Shown here in pieces: positions 1-10,030 of a stretch of 44,234 nt of DNA (positions are counted from its first letter, which is position 1; every line of letters starts with the position of its first letter). The stretch comes from Terriglobia bacterium (GTDB taxonomy: Bacteria > Acidobacteriota > Terriglobia > Terriglobales > Acidobacteriaceae): the NCBI GenBank assembly GCA_020073215.1, contig JAIQFO010000039.1:1-44234 (forward strand). Direction: 5' to 3'. Under the pieces are notes generated by a model that saw only the letters and a list, made by a program, of their open reading frames with translations, ran no database searches and had not been told where the DNA came from. A program made the translations under genes and the position numbers.

Positions 1-1
1 C

Positions 2-103
2 ACCGTAGCGCCGGCATCTTGCCGGCTGTCCCGAGGGCATCTCGCCCTCGGCTCGGCGGGCGAGACGCCCGCCGTACAGCCGCCGAGACGGCGGCGCTAC
101 GGT
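2..103. repeat. Cluster of four palindromes inside a 12-bp terminal inverted repeat
   Basis: The ends ACCGTAGCGCCG (2-13) and CGGCGCTACGGT (92-103) are exact reverse complements. Between them lie four short hairpins: 10-26 (stem GCCGGC, loop ATCTT), 32-50 (stem CGAGGGC, loop ATCTC), 55-73 (stem GGCGGGC, loop GAGAC) and 79-95 (stem GCCGCC, loop GAGAC). The first two and last two loops look like inverted versions of one unit. This is a REP/MITE-like intergenic element, non-coding by appearance; nothing else recognisable lies in 104-199. Confidence 0.75.
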
Positions 104-199
104 CGCGAGCCACGGAAGAAAGCCCCTGGAAGAGCAAAATCATCCGGCACCGATGCGTGGTCCCCCAAAATCAAGAGCGGACGCGAGTTCTTCCGCAGC

Positions 200-3178
200 T
201 TACTGGTGCGCATCGGGCTTGAAGATGACTCCTTGACTGGTGCGGCTGTTCATCACGACCCGGATCGGCTCTGCAAATTGCAAGTGGCGAACACAGCCTT
301 GCTCCTCCAACGCCGGTTGTTCGGTCAGCCATTGCCAATCGACCGAACCTTCTCCGGTGTCTGGATTCACGGTGAAGTAGCCGGTGTGAAAGGCGGTGAG
401 ATTCTGGAAGAAATGGCTGCCTTGCGAGGGGGTGACGCGTAAGTCGCGGAATCCGGCCTCCACAATCACGCGCGCGCCCGAGATTTCATCCCATTCGACG
501 GGAATGCCCAGCCATGGTTCGGTCGAGCCCCAGCGGCCAACCCCGATCAGCAGATAGGGCCGGTTCTCGTCATTGAGCCGGTGGTTGAAGTAAGCGACCG
601 CTTCGGCCACTTCCTGGCTGCGGCTGCGTTCGAAGCGCTGTGAATCGACCACTATGACATCGTGCAGATTTTCGATGCGGCCGTTGCCCAGAACTTTGCC
701 GCTCTGGCAGATCAAGCGCTCGGTTGGCACATCGTCCATGGCTAAGTCTTCGCCGTCGCGGACGAGCGTCAGCGGCCGGATCTGCAGGAACCCAAACTCC
801 GCGGCCTGGTCCGCCTGCAGGGGCAGACGCACGGCAAACTCGATCTCCACGGGATTGCCTAGGGCATCCTCACCTGCCTGAACCAAGGCCTCAAGAATTT
901 CAGCCAGCGGGAAGGTGCCGTGCTTGAGCATGGGCGCAAAGGTCACGATGCGCGGCCCGGGCCGGCTCGTTCCATCGTAGATAGCGTGGTTGTCCTTGGA
1001 GTAGGTGGACGCCAGCGGCCTCAGGGTGCCGTCGTTCTGGGCGGCGTCGAGGCCAAAGCGCTTCTCGTGCCAATGGCCCGGACGGCCTTCGGCAGTACCA
1101 TTCAACTCCAAGGCCCAGAATTCTGTTTGCGAGCTGGCGAGTATGTCTTCGACCGAGGAAAACTGCACCAGGTTTTGGGGATAGCGGGGGCAGAAAGTCA
1201 AACACTTGCCTCCGTCCACCACGGCGCGGCCGAGGCCGAGAGCGACGGCAGCGATGCCGTCTTCGAAGGTCATCGGAGGCACAGGATACGAATTGCGCGA
1301 GCGCACGACTCCAGAGAAATCCGGATAGAAGCGCTCGCCGTGCGGCGTGCCCACTACCTGCTGGAGGATGACCGCCATTTTTTCTTCTTCCAGACGGTAG
1401 GGCGTTGCCCGCACGTAGGCCTTGGCATGGCGACTGAACATGGAGGCATAGACGCGCCGGATGGCCTCGGCCAGCGCCGTCAGTCGGGCTTCCGGACTTG
1501 CTTGCTGGTTGCCCAGCATGAAGGTTTCATAGACGCCGGTGAAGGGCTGATACTGCGAGTCCTCGAGCAGGCTGGAGGAGCGCACCGCCAGCGGATGGTT
1601 GACCTCGGCGAGGAACGATTTCAGGTCTTGGTTGAGGGCGGCAGAGAGCGGCGCCGCTAGGAACTTGCGGTGAATTTCGGCGTCGTCTTCGCATTGCAAG
1701 GCAAAGTCGAGCAGGTTGTTCTCGGCCAGAAATTGATCGAACACGTCGGTCGCCAGGACGACGGCCGGGGGCACCGAGATGCGAACGCCGGGAAAACGGC
1801 GGGTCAAACGGCTCTTGCGCAAAAGGTGGCGCACGAAGGCTAGGCCGCGGGCCTTCCCTCCGAGAGAGCCGGAGCCGATGCGCAGAAAACTCGATTCCGA
1901 AAGCTTGAAGGTATCGGCCCGGAAGTCGCCGATCAGCACCTCGCTTTGTTCGCGGCGGTAGTCGTGGATCGATTCGATCAGATCGCGGCGCAGGTGTTCG
2001 GGGCTGGGGAAATCCGTAACTTTTCGCGGGCGGAGCTTGGCCGCCAAGGCAAACTCGGTGCGCGCCATCAGCCAATGGGAAAAGTGGTTGCTCTGCGAGT
2101 GAAAGACGACGCTTTCCTCGGGAACCGTTCGCAAGCGCTCTTCGAGTTCGTTCATGTCTTTGGCGCGTGCGACTTCGCTCGAATCCGGCAGTCGAAACAC
2201 GAAGTCGCCAAAGCCGAATTGCTCGGTCAAGATGCGGCGCAGGTCTTTCAGGAGCGTGGGGGAACGCTTGCGCAGAAAGGAAAAGCCCTCGGCGAACGCC
2301 CGCGGGCGGAACTCGGTGCGGCTGGTCTGCAATACGACGGGCGCGTCGGGCACCAGGCTCTTCACCATGCGCGCCAGTTCGAAGCCGGCCTCGGGGCTGA
2401 GTTTGCCCTCCCAGGGAAACTCCACGTCCGAGACCACGCCGAACAGATAGTCGCGATACTCCTGCACCAGCGCCGCTGCGTCTTCGAAGTTCGAGCTCAG
2501 CAGAATTCGCGGCCGCGCCTGCATGCGCACCAATTTGTGCGCCACGTTGATGCCTTCCTGAATCACGCGCCGCGATTGCTTGATCAGTTCGGTATACATC
2601 ACGGGCAGGAACGACGAGTAGTAGCGGATGTTGTCTTCCACTACCAGCAGCACCGGCACGCCGATGGCGCGTGTGTCGTGGCGGACGTTGCGTTTGTCCT
2701 CTATGTACTTGACCATCGCGATCAGGATGCGGGCATTGCCCTGCCACAGAAAAATGCGTTCGATGTCGGTGACCGGGTTGCGCGCCACGAAATTCTTGAT
2801 CTCGCGATAGTCGTAGGCCAGCACCACGACGGGAACATCCAGCCCGGCTCGCTTCACTTCGCGCGCCAACTGCGCCGCGTCCATGTCGCCGACAGCGAGA
2901 TTAGTGACGATCAGATTGAATTGCGGTTGCGAGCGGGCAAGCTCAAGGGCTTCGGCGCAACTGGAGACGTGCGTAATCTCCGGAATCTGGTGGAGGTTGA
3001 GTTCGAGCGATTCGTCGATGAGCAGTTCGTTCAGGCGGCCGTCTTCACGGAGGATGAAAGAATCGTAGAGGCTGGAGACGAGAAGAATGTTCTGCACTTT
3101 GAAGGGCATCAGTTTTTCGAAGCCTTCAAAGCGCTCTTCGGCGTCCAGAATTGGCTCGGCGATGCGGCGGACAGCCAT
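200..3178 (-). CDS. Receiver-like / PEP-synthase-type ATP-grasp protein
   Basis: A 992-aa protein. Residues ~24-160 and ~165-310 look like two receiver-type alpha/beta domains (hydrophobic strand VQNILLVSSLYDSF and, in the second, VLLVVEDN followed by ILLSSNFED). Residues ~440-800 carry the pyruvate/PEP-dikinase N-terminal ATP-grasp signature: IGSGSLGGKARGLAF and HPLAVRSSSLLEDS followed by FTGVYETF. No phosphohistidine swivel domain or PEP-binding TIM barrel follows, so it should not perform the full PEP synthase reaction; a phosphotransfer or regulatory role is inferred. The C-terminal ~150 residues (GVGRWGSTEPWLGIPVEWDEI) look like a conserved family-specific tail. The start at 3178 has no clear Shine-Dalgarno sequence; Met24 (MPFKVQNILL, start near 3109) is an alternative. 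An AbrB-type gene ends 41 nt upstream on the same strand. Confidence 0.82.
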   Translation of the reverse strand: MAVRRIAEPILDAEERFEGFEKLMPFKVQNILLVSSLYDSFILREDGRLNELLIDESLELNLHQIPEITHVSSCAEALELARSQPQFNLIVTNLAVGDMDAAQLAREVKRAGLDVPVVVLAYDYREIKNFVARNPVTDIERIFLWQGNARILIAMVKYIEDKRNVRHDTRAIGVPVLLVVEDNIRYYSSFLPVMYTELIKQSRRVIQEGINVAHKLVRMQARPRILLSSNFEDAAALVQEYRDYLFGVVSDVEFPWEGKLSPEAGFELARMVKSLVPDAPVVLQTSRTEFRPRAFAEGFSFLRKRSPTLLKDLRRILTEQFGFGDFVFRLPDSSEVARAKDMNELEERLRTVPEESVVFHSQSNHFSHWLMARTEFALAAKLRPRKVTDFPSPEHLRRDLIESIHDYRREQSEVLIGDFRADTFKLSESSFLRIGSGSLGGKARGLAFVRHLLRKSRLTRRFPGVRISVPPAVVLATDVFDQFLAENNLLDFALQCEDDAEIHRKFLAAPLSAALNQDLKSFLAEVNHPLAVRSSSLLEDSQYQPFTGVYETFMLGNQQASPEARLTALAEAIRRVYASMFSRHAKAYVRATPYRLEEEKMAVILQQVVGTPHGERFYPDFSGVVRSRNSYPVPPMTFEDGIAAVALGLGRAVVDGGKCLTFCPRYPQNLVQFSSVEDILASSQTEFWALELNGTAEGRPGHWHEKRFGLDAAQNDGTLRPLASTYSKDNHAIYDGTSRPGPRIVTFAPMLKHGTFPLAEILEALVQAGEDALGNPVEIEFAVRLPLQADQAAEFGFLQIRPLTLVRDGEDLAMDDVPTERLICQSGKVLGNGRIENLHDVIVVDSQRFERSRSQEVAEAVAYFNHRLNDENRPYLLIGVGRWGSTEPWLGIPVEWDEISGARVIVEAGFRDLRVTPSQGSHFFQNLTAFHTGYFTVNPDTGEGSVDWQWLTEQPALEEQGCVRHLQFAEPIRVVMNSRTSQGVIFKPDAHQ

Positions 3179-3219
3179 GGGGGTATTCTAGCCGGAGTCG
3201 CAAGAGCAACTGGGTGCGG

Positions 3220-3459
3220 CTATCTCCCGCGCATTTCCCTCAGCCAGCGGTTGATTGCCTTTCTGCCCGATCCAATTCCGGGATTGCCGATTCCGCGATA
3301 CTTTTCGAATACGCTCTTGCTGCGAAGGGAGCGGATATGCACTCCGTTGCTGTCGCTCTCAAACAGCAGGTGGTCTCCCGCCCTTACGCCTAGAATTCGA
3401 CGGACCTCGATGGGTACGGTGATGCGGCCTTTGCTCGTGATTCTCACTTGCTTTTGCAT
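3220..3459 (-). CDS. AbrB/MazE/SpoVT-fold DNA-binding protein
   Basis: A 79-aa protein starting MQKQVRITSKGRITVP, the classic swapped-hairpin AbrB N-terminus, followed by EVRRILGVRAGDHLLF. Such proteins bind DNA as dimers and are usually antitoxins or transition-state regulators. An in-frame ATG at 3507 would add 16 residues (MSKVMEICQ...) that do not fit the family, so 3459 is preferred. No PIN, MazF or other toxin gene follows: the next gene downstream on this strand is the large ATP-grasp protein. It is therefore an orphan regulator, possibly of that gene. The C-terminal ~30 residues are basic (GRKAINRWLREMRGR). Confidence 0.8.
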   Translation of the reverse strand: MQKQVRITSKGRITVPIEVRRILGVRAGDHLLFESDSNGVHIRSLRSKSVFEKYRGIGNPGIGSGRKAINRWLREMRGR

Positions 3460-3683
3460 GGCGAATTCCGATTTTCTACTTTGGCATATTTCCATCACTT
3501 TTGACACCCGGCCGCGTAAAGTGAAGAGTCGAACGGCGTCAGCAGTTTGGCAGGCAACTTCTCAAAAAGCGCGAGAAGTGGTGTATCCGCAGCTATTTCG
3601 GTCGACATTCCAAAGGCGAACCCGCGTTATACTTCCCATGTAATGTGGCGCAACCCGCCTTTGGGGCTGTGTCTGAGGAAAGC

Positions 3684-4259
3684 ATGGCCGCACTGATCGA
3701 TGCCATAGACGTAAAGCGCAAAATGTTTTTCGAGTTGGAAAGCACGCCGTTCGTGTGCCTGGAAGCGGAGGTTTCCACTCCTACCGCCAGGGGCGGCCAG
3801 ACCTTGGTCCGCTTGAAGATGCGCAACCTTCTCACCCGCGCGGTCTTTGACAAGACATTCAAAGCCAGTGACAGATTCAAGGAGCCGGACCTCCAGACGG
3901 TCCCGGCATCCTATCTATACAGCGACGGAAGTGGTTTCCACTTCATGGACCAGGAGAGCTTCGAGACCGTCACCCTTTCCGGCGAGATGATCGGGGACGC
4001 TCTGGACTTTATCGTCGAAGGAGCCATCATCCAGTTGCATAAGTACAACGGCAATCCGATTGGGTTGCAGTTACCAGCCCAAGTGGAGCTGAATGTCACT
4101 TATACCGAACCTGGTGTCCGCGGCGACACATCCAGCGGCAGCGTGACCAAGCCGGCGAAGCTGGAGACGGGCATCGAGATACGTGTTCCGCTCTTCATTA
4201 AAGAAGGGGAAACAGTCAAGGTGTCCACGGAGACGCGGGAGTTCGCGGGGCGGGCCTGA
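3684..4259 (+). CDS. efpL: EF-P paralogue, EfpL/YeiP type
   Basis: The 191-aa protein has the three-domain EF-P architecture: a KOW-like N-terminal domain, an OB domain (YLYSDGSGFHFMDQESFETV) and a C-terminal OB domain (PAKLETGIEIRVPLFIKEGE ending EFAGRA). The tip loop reads STPTARGGQT, matching the SPTARGAAT loop of E. coli YeiP rather than the PGKG/PGKN loop of canonical EF-P; Arg36 takes the place of the modified lysine or arginine. EF-P family proteins rescue ribosomes stalled at polyproline stretches. The start is set at the ATG at 3684: GAGGAAAG lies 2-9 nt upstream at 3675-3682, and the length then equals the ~190 aa of YeiP. The longer frame from 3645 lacks such a site. It is divergent from the AbrB gene. 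Confidence 0.88.
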   Translation: MAALIDAIDVKRKMFFELESTPFVCLEAEVSTPTARGGQTLVRLKMRNLLTRAVFDKTFKASDRFKEPDLQTVPASYLYSDGSGFHFMDQESFETVTLSGEMIGDALDFIVEGAIIQLHKYNGNPIGLQLPAQVELNVTYTEPGVRGDTSSGSVTKPAKLETGIEIRVPLFIKEGETVKVSTETREFAGRA

Positions 4260-4299
4260 TCTGGCGCTAATTGCGCATGGATCGGGATGCCGGCCTGAC

Positions 4300-4312
4300 G
4301 GACGGGCCACCC
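4300..4312. repeat. Left copy of 13-bp inverted repeat flanking the Z1 gene
   Basis: GGACGGGCCACCC at 4300-4312 is the exact reverse complement of GGGTGGCCCGTCC at 6603-6615. The two copies bracket the Z1-domain gene. Confidence 0.6.
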
Positions 4313-4384
4313 TGCCCGGAGGGCTGGGCATGACCCTAAAACAAATGACTCCGTTAGACGTACAATCTAGTATTCTAGGCTGCG

Positions 4385-6586
4385 ATGCCAAGTGCCCCGA
4401 ATCTCACGGGTCCATTTTACGCGGCCTACAAGGCCGCAAATTCTTCTTTTGGGGCGAACACATTTCGTTGCGCGGAAGAAACCGCTGACGAACTTCTCAA
4501 GACAGCAACTACGTCTGACAATCCTGGAATGCTACTCGGCAGGGTGCAGAGTGGAAAAACCCGCACATTCATCAGTATTCTTGCGCTGGCATTCGACAAC
4601 GACTTTGATATTGCTATCGTCCTAAGCAAAAACTCGCGTGCTTTGATTGAACAGACGGCAAAGCGACTTAACAATGAATTCAAGATGTTCATTGATGACG
4701 GCGAGCTCGAAGTCTATGACATCATGCATGCCCCCGAGTCTTTCGGGGCGTTCGAGTTAGCATCCAAGCTGCTATTTGTCGCAAAAAAGCAAAGCGACAA
4801 CCTTCGGCGCCTAATCGATCTATTCAGCAACTCAGCAATAGCGAGCAAACGAACCATCATTGTCGACGACGAGGCGGACAATGCGTCCATCGGATATGCA
4901 AAAAAGTCCGGATTAATTGAGGCACGCAAGATTGCACTTCAGATAAGCAAACTACGATCAGCTATCTTGAGTTCATCCTTCTTGCAGGTAACTGCAACAC
5001 CCTACTCGCTCTACTTACAACCGACTGAGGTTGAGGTCGCGAATGTAATGACTTTCAAACCCACCCGTCCTGCATTCACAAAGCTGGTCCCCGTCTCCGC
5101 TGACTACGTCGGAGGCGAAACCTATTTTGGTGAGTCAGCACGAAGCGAGACAGATACCCTGGAGAGCTTGATTCATCATACTGTTGACCATCGGGAGTTC
5201 GAGCGCTTAAAGAAACCGGACGCCCGATCGTTCAAGTTGGATGATGTTCTTACAGCAAAAGCGATCGAAGGATACAGAACTGCCCTTGTAAACTTCATTG
5301 TTGGAGGCTGTATTCAGCGACTCAATGGAGTGAAGGCTGGCGGCAAACCCAAGAAATTACGTTATTCATTTCTTCTCCATTCGGAAGCTGGCAAAAAAGC
5401 TCACGATTGGCAAGAAAAACTCACTAAATCTATCGTCTGCAAGCTCGAAGCTGCTGCTAAGGTCAATGGCGCTGATTTTGTCTCGCTAGTCACCCAGGCC
5501 CACACGGATTTTTCGCGTTCTCTTTCATTGGCTTCGCAACCGATCCCTACGCTTGATGAAGTCTTAATCGCCGTTGCTGGTGCGCTCCGTAATCAACAAG
5601 ACATTACCATCACAAAAGTAAACTCAGACGATGATGTTGCATCTTTGCTCGACAGTATTGGGCAGCTCAAATTGCGTAGTCCGCTTAACGTCTTCCTGGG
5701 TGGCCAAGTGCTTGATCGTGGCGTTACGTTGGCCGGTTTGCTTGGTTTTTATTACGGCCGCAGACCAAACAAATTTCAACAGGATACAGTGCTCCAGCAC
5801 TCTCGTATGTATGGTTATCGCCGAACTGATCTGGCCGTGACTCGTTTCTATACTTCCAAAGCCATCCGTTTTGCAATGAAGCAAATGGAAGAGTTCGATT
5901 CATCGCTTCGTGCGGCAATCGATGCCGGAGGTGACAGGGCTGTTCAATTTATCCGAAAGGCCGAGGATGGATCGATTGTGCCCTGTAGCCCCAATAAGAT
6001 TCTGGTTGCAACTACTCAAACACTCGGGCCCTACAAAAGAATTCTGCCTATTGGCTTCCAAACCGGCTATCGCACGGGAGCTCACGGCATCGGCAAGATC
6101 ATTGAGGACATCGACTCTCAAATCGTGGACCTCTGCGGGTTCGACTCTGCGGCTCCTAAGCTAGTTCCAGTTGGAACGGCTCTCCATCTCCTTCGGCAGA
6201 TCGAGCCGACAATGGACTTTGCTGCCGATGATGCGCCGCCTTTTGATTGGGACGGAGCGAGAGCCGCGCTTGCTCACCTGAGCCAACAGCATCCCAAACC
6301 GGCCGAACGAGGAAACGTACTTCTGTGGGCGGCAAGAGATCGCAACTCTGCGCGATTAGCGAGTGAGAGCTCCCACGCCACGTATATTGAAACTCCGGAT
6401 TCCGAGAAGACTGAAGGACAGCTCGCAAAACAATTTGCTATCAATCACCCAATCCTTTTTTTACTTCGTCAGAACGGTTCCGATGCGCCTGACAAGGGCT
6501 GGCGGGGCACACCCTTCTATTGGCCTGTAATTCGCGCTCAGGCTCAGACTCCAACGGCCATATACACAGCTGAAACCATCGATTGA
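4385..6586 (+). CDS. Z1-domain ATPase (putative DNA endonuclease/helicase-like)
   Basis: A 733-aa protein with a superfamily-II-like ATPase core: Walker A GRVQSGKT (52-59), Walker B IIVDDEAD (158-165), motif III-like QVTATP (201-206), then GGQVLDRGVTL (439-449) and arginine-finger-type QHSRMYGYR (471-479). The last two are diagnostic of the Z1 family, which is often found in restriction-modification and other defence loci. The gene is visibly AT-richer than its neighbours, which suggests acquisition by transfer. No methylase, PD-(D/E)XK nuclease or Vsr partner is next to it, so it stands alone. No good Shine-Dalgarno site precedes the ATG at 4385, but the frame is open only a little further upstream and the next Met (residue 49) would remove part of the ATPase. 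The molecular activity is inferred from the family, not shown. Confidence 0.85.
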   Translation: MPSAPNLTGPFYAAYKAANSSFGANTFRCAEETADELLKTATTSDNPGMLLGRVQSGKTRTFISILALAFDNDFDIAIVLSKNSRALIEQTAKRLNNEFKMFIDDGELEVYDIMHAPESFGAFELASKLLFVAKKQSDNLRRLIDLFSNSAIASKRTIIVDDEADNASIGYAKKSGLIEARKIALQISKLRSAILSSSFLQVTATPYSLYLQPTEVEVANVMTFKPTRPAFTKLVPVSADYVGGETYFGESARSETDTLESLIHHTVDHREFERLKKPDARSFKLDDVLTAKAIEGYRTALVNFIVGGCIQRLNGVKAGGKPKKLRYSFLLHSEAGKKAHDWQEKLTKSIVCKLEAAAKVNGADFVSLVTQAHTDFSRSLSLASQPIPTLDEVLIAVAGALRNQQDITITKVNSDDDVASLLDSIGQLKLRSPLNVFLGGQVLDRGVTLAGLLGFYYGRRPNKFQQDTVLQHSRMYGYRRTDLAVTRFYTSKAIRFAMKQMEEFDSSLRAAIDAGGDRAVQFIRKAEDGSIVPCSPNKILVATTQTLGPYKRILPIGFQTGYRTGAHGIGKIIEDIDSQIVDLCGFDSAAPKLVPVGTALHLLRQIEPTMDFAADDAPPFDWDGARAALAHLSQQHPKPAERGNVLLWAARDRNSARLASESSHATYIETPDSEKTEGQLAKQFAINHPILFLLRQNGSDAPDKGWRGTPFYWPVIRAQAQTPTAIYTAETID

Positions 6587-6602
6587 GGCTGGTGGGTGGG
6601 AC

Positions 6603-6615
6603 GGGTGGCCCGTCC
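6603..6615. repeat. Right copy of 13-bp inverted repeat flanking the Z1 gene
   Basis: GGGTGGCCCGTCC, reverse complement of 4300-4312. It lies 17 nt after the Z1 stop codon within a GGGTGGG-rich stretch. Confidence 0.6.
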
Positions 6616-6698
6616 TATCGCGAAGGCGGGTGGGCCACTTTAATCGGGAAGCGACGACGCGTCTGTCTTCAACACTGACCGAAACAACTTGGGGGTGC

Positions 6699-6727
6699 GC
6701 CCCTTCTCGCGCTTTTCGAGAAGGGGC
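6699..6727. terminator. Hairpin between Z1 gene and gdhA
   Basis: GCCCCTTCTCG (6699-6709) pairs with CGAGAAGGGGC (6717-6727) across a 7-nt loop, CGCTTTT. It is an 11-bp perfect stem between convergent genes. There is no strong T-tract, so it may be a repeat unit acting as a bidirectional terminator or transcript end. Confidence 0.5.
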
Positions 6728-6761
6728 TACCGAACAGCTGACACCGCGCTGAAAGTCAAAA

Positions 6762-6805
6762 GCCCCACCCTGTCCCTGCAAAGAACGCAGGGACCAGGGT
6801 GGGGC
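6762..6805. terminator. Long hairpin downstream of gdhA
   Basis: GCCCCACCCTGTCCCTGC (6762-6779) pairs with GCAGGGACCAGGGTGGGGC (6787-6805): an 18-bp stem with one bulged base and a 7-nt loop. It lies 28 nt past the gdhA stop (minus strand). Four A residues precede it on the plus strand (6758-6761), giving UUUU on the gdhA transcript after the hairpin, so it can serve as the gdhA terminator. Confidence 0.6.
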
Positions 6806-6833
6806 ACCCGATTCATCGTTACTTTGACGACCC

Positions 6834-8249
<1,416 letters not shown>

Positions 8250-8472
8250 TTATACATGGAAAGAATTGTCAAAACTACAGGACGCCGTAAGATTTGCGGC
8301 TGTAAGCAATTGGACGCTTGGGGGGGAGGCTCTGCCGTGATTTGCGTCACCTGTTTTCGTGATGATCAGGCGCACGGTTGTGACTCCGGGGCAGAGCGTA
8401 AACGATATCCGCAGGCAGAGAAGCCCCGCGGGACGAGTCGGTAGGCGCAAGAACTAACGATTACATCTAAGG

Positions 8473-9567
8473 TTACTTCCCGTGGACAGGTTTTACAACT
8501 GTGACTCGGGCGGTTACCTGCTGGCCTTTTTCCATGCCGCCGACGATGACCAGGCCGCGGCGGGTAAACAGCAGGCCATGATGATCCATGGTGGGTTCTG
8601 GAGTGTTCTCGCTGAGCGTTTCCCAGGCGCGCGAGCGGAGGTTAAAGGCGAAAGTTACCGGGGACGGTTCGGCGGGCTGGCCGTTATAGCCGATCCCATT
8701 GTAGTTGTAGGGGTTATCGGTTCCCCCTGAAAAATAGATACGGCCTGCCTTTTTTTCCAGTGGACCCGCTCCGGCCGCGATCCGGTAGCGCGCATTGCCG
8801 GGGTGCGGCGGAAGTTTGGTCCAGACGATCTTCGTGATGTCAGCTTTCTTCGAACTTGGAATGGTTCCCATCCAGCATTCGCTGGAGGCGAGGTATTTGG
8901 GGCCGGGGCTGCCGGGGTTCGTATAGGCTCCGTCCACGTAAACGATGGTGTCGCCGAGGATGGCGCCGGCATGACCGAACACGGGCGTACCGGGAATTGG
9001 CGTGGCCTGCATCCAGGTATCTGTGTCGGTGTCGTAGATCTGGACGTTGCGGACGGCATCGCTCTTTGCAGTTGACCATCCGCCGATCAGGAAAATGTAG
9101 CGGTCGCGAAAGAGGCCGACCACGGCGTCGTCAACCGGGACGGGAATGTCTTTGCCGCGATAATAGCGATTCTCGACGGGGACAAAAACGTTCAGATCGG
9201 AGACCGTGGTCTCACCACCCTGGGCGTCGACGACGTAGCCTCCGAAGATGAAGACTTGATCGTGAAGGGCGACGGCCGATGCCGCCAGACGACCGGCCAC
9301 GCCCGGCACGGGACGCTTTTCCTGCCACTGCCCGGTGTTGGGATCCATTTCGTAGGTGCTGGTGGTGATGGCATCCCAGGTTTTTTTCGGGCCAATGCCC
9401 ATGAAGGAAAAAATCCTGGCTCCGCCCTGGTCATGCGAAATGGCGACCGCGTTGTTTGAGACCGGCGCAGGGAGGGGGCTGAGCTTGGGCTCGTCGGCGG
9501 CGGGAAGGCGGGCCGCAACAAGAAGGCAGAAAACTACGGGGAGCAGTTTCGTCAAAGCCGATTTCAT
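8473..9567 (-). CDS. Secreted kelch-repeat protein
   Basis: A 364-aa protein with signal peptide MKSALTKLLPVVFCLLVAAR and probable cleavage near LPAADE. At least five kelch-type blades are visible, each ending in a hydrophobic GG-like turn: IFGGYVVDAQ, LIGGWSTAKS, YVDGAYTNPG, YFSGGTDNPY and IVGGMEKGQQ. It should fold as an extracytoplasmic beta-propeller; substrate unknown. The frame remains open far upstream (to 10149), but that part overlaps two well-supported genes, and the signal peptide fixes the start at 9567. The ribosome site is weak. It follows the methyltransferase-like gene by 29 nt on the same strand, so it may share its transcript. Confidence 0.8.
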   Translation of the reverse strand: MKSALTKLLPVVFCLLVAARLPAADEPKLSPLPAPVSNNAVAISHDQGGARIFSFMGIGPKKTWDAITTSTYEMDPNTGQWQEKRPVPGVAGRLAASAVALHDQVFIFGGYVVDAQGGETTVSDLNVFVPVENRYYRGKDIPVPVDDAVVGLFRDRYIFLIGGWSTAKSDAVRNVQIYDTDTDTWMQATPIPGTPVFGHAGAILGDTIVYVDGAYTNPGSPGPKYLASSECWMGTIPSSKKADITKIVWTKLPPHPGNARYRIAAGAGPLEKKAGRIYFSGGTDNPYNYNGIGYNGQPAEPSPVTFAFNLRSRAWETLSENTPEPTMDHHGLLFTRRGLVIVGGMEKGQQVTARVTVVKPVHGK

Positions 9568-9596
9568 TGCAGAAATAATAGCAGCCCGTCCCTCCA

Positions 9597-10028
9597 CTAG
9601 AACCACGTGCGTTTGCGGTATTCGCGATAGGCGTCGCCGAATTTTGCTTCGAGCACGGCGGCTTCGCGACGCGCGCGGAAAATCTGCATTGGAATGAGTA
9701 CCAGCAGCACGATCAGGAGATGAGGTTTCCATACCACGAGCGCCAGACCCACCAGAAAAATCACTCCAGAGACATAAATTGGATTTCGGATCCGTGAATA
9801 GATTCCGCTGGTTACAAGTGCGGTAGCTTTTGGAGCGACGGAGAAGGACCGGCCGAGCGTGTGGCGAGAGAGGAACACGCCCGCGAGGCCGGTCAGTCCT
9901 AGCAGCAGGCCGATGAAGCGAGCGGGTCCGTGCGGGCCCGGTCCAGACTGGAATAGCCAGCCGAGACCCCACAGGCACGCGACCCAGGGCAGCCACACGC
10001 GCCATATCGTTCGGCGGTCCAGGTTCAC
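9597..10028 (-). CDS. Isoprenylcysteine carboxyl methyltransferase (ICMT/PEMT)-family membrane protein
   Basis: A 143-aa protein with three or four membrane segments (about 10-28, 36-54, 85-115) and the family motif GIYSRIRNPIYVSG, followed by EAKFGDAYREYRKRT at the C-terminus (the E..FG..Y..Y pattern). Such small bacterial proteins resemble ICMT/phospholipid N-methyltransferases; the substrate is unknown. It starts with GTG at 10028, only 2 nt after the DinB-like stop codon, with GTGGAG as Shine-Dalgarno, indicating translational coupling. Confidence 0.85.
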   Translation of the reverse strand: MNLDRRTIWRVWLPWVACLWGLGWLFQSGPGPHGPARFIGLLLGLTGLAGVFLSRHTLGRSFSVAPKATALVTSGIYSRIRNPIYVSGVIFLVGLALVVWKPHLLIVLLVLIPMQIFRARREAAVLEAKFGDAYREYRKRTWF

Positions 10029-10030
10029 TT

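Noticed and set aside
1946..3643. Long plus-strand open frame (about 565 codons) opposite the ATP-grasp gene
   Set aside because: It is an antisense shadow of a gene with clear motifs; its composition is His/Arg/Gln-rich with no family motif and no ribosome site.
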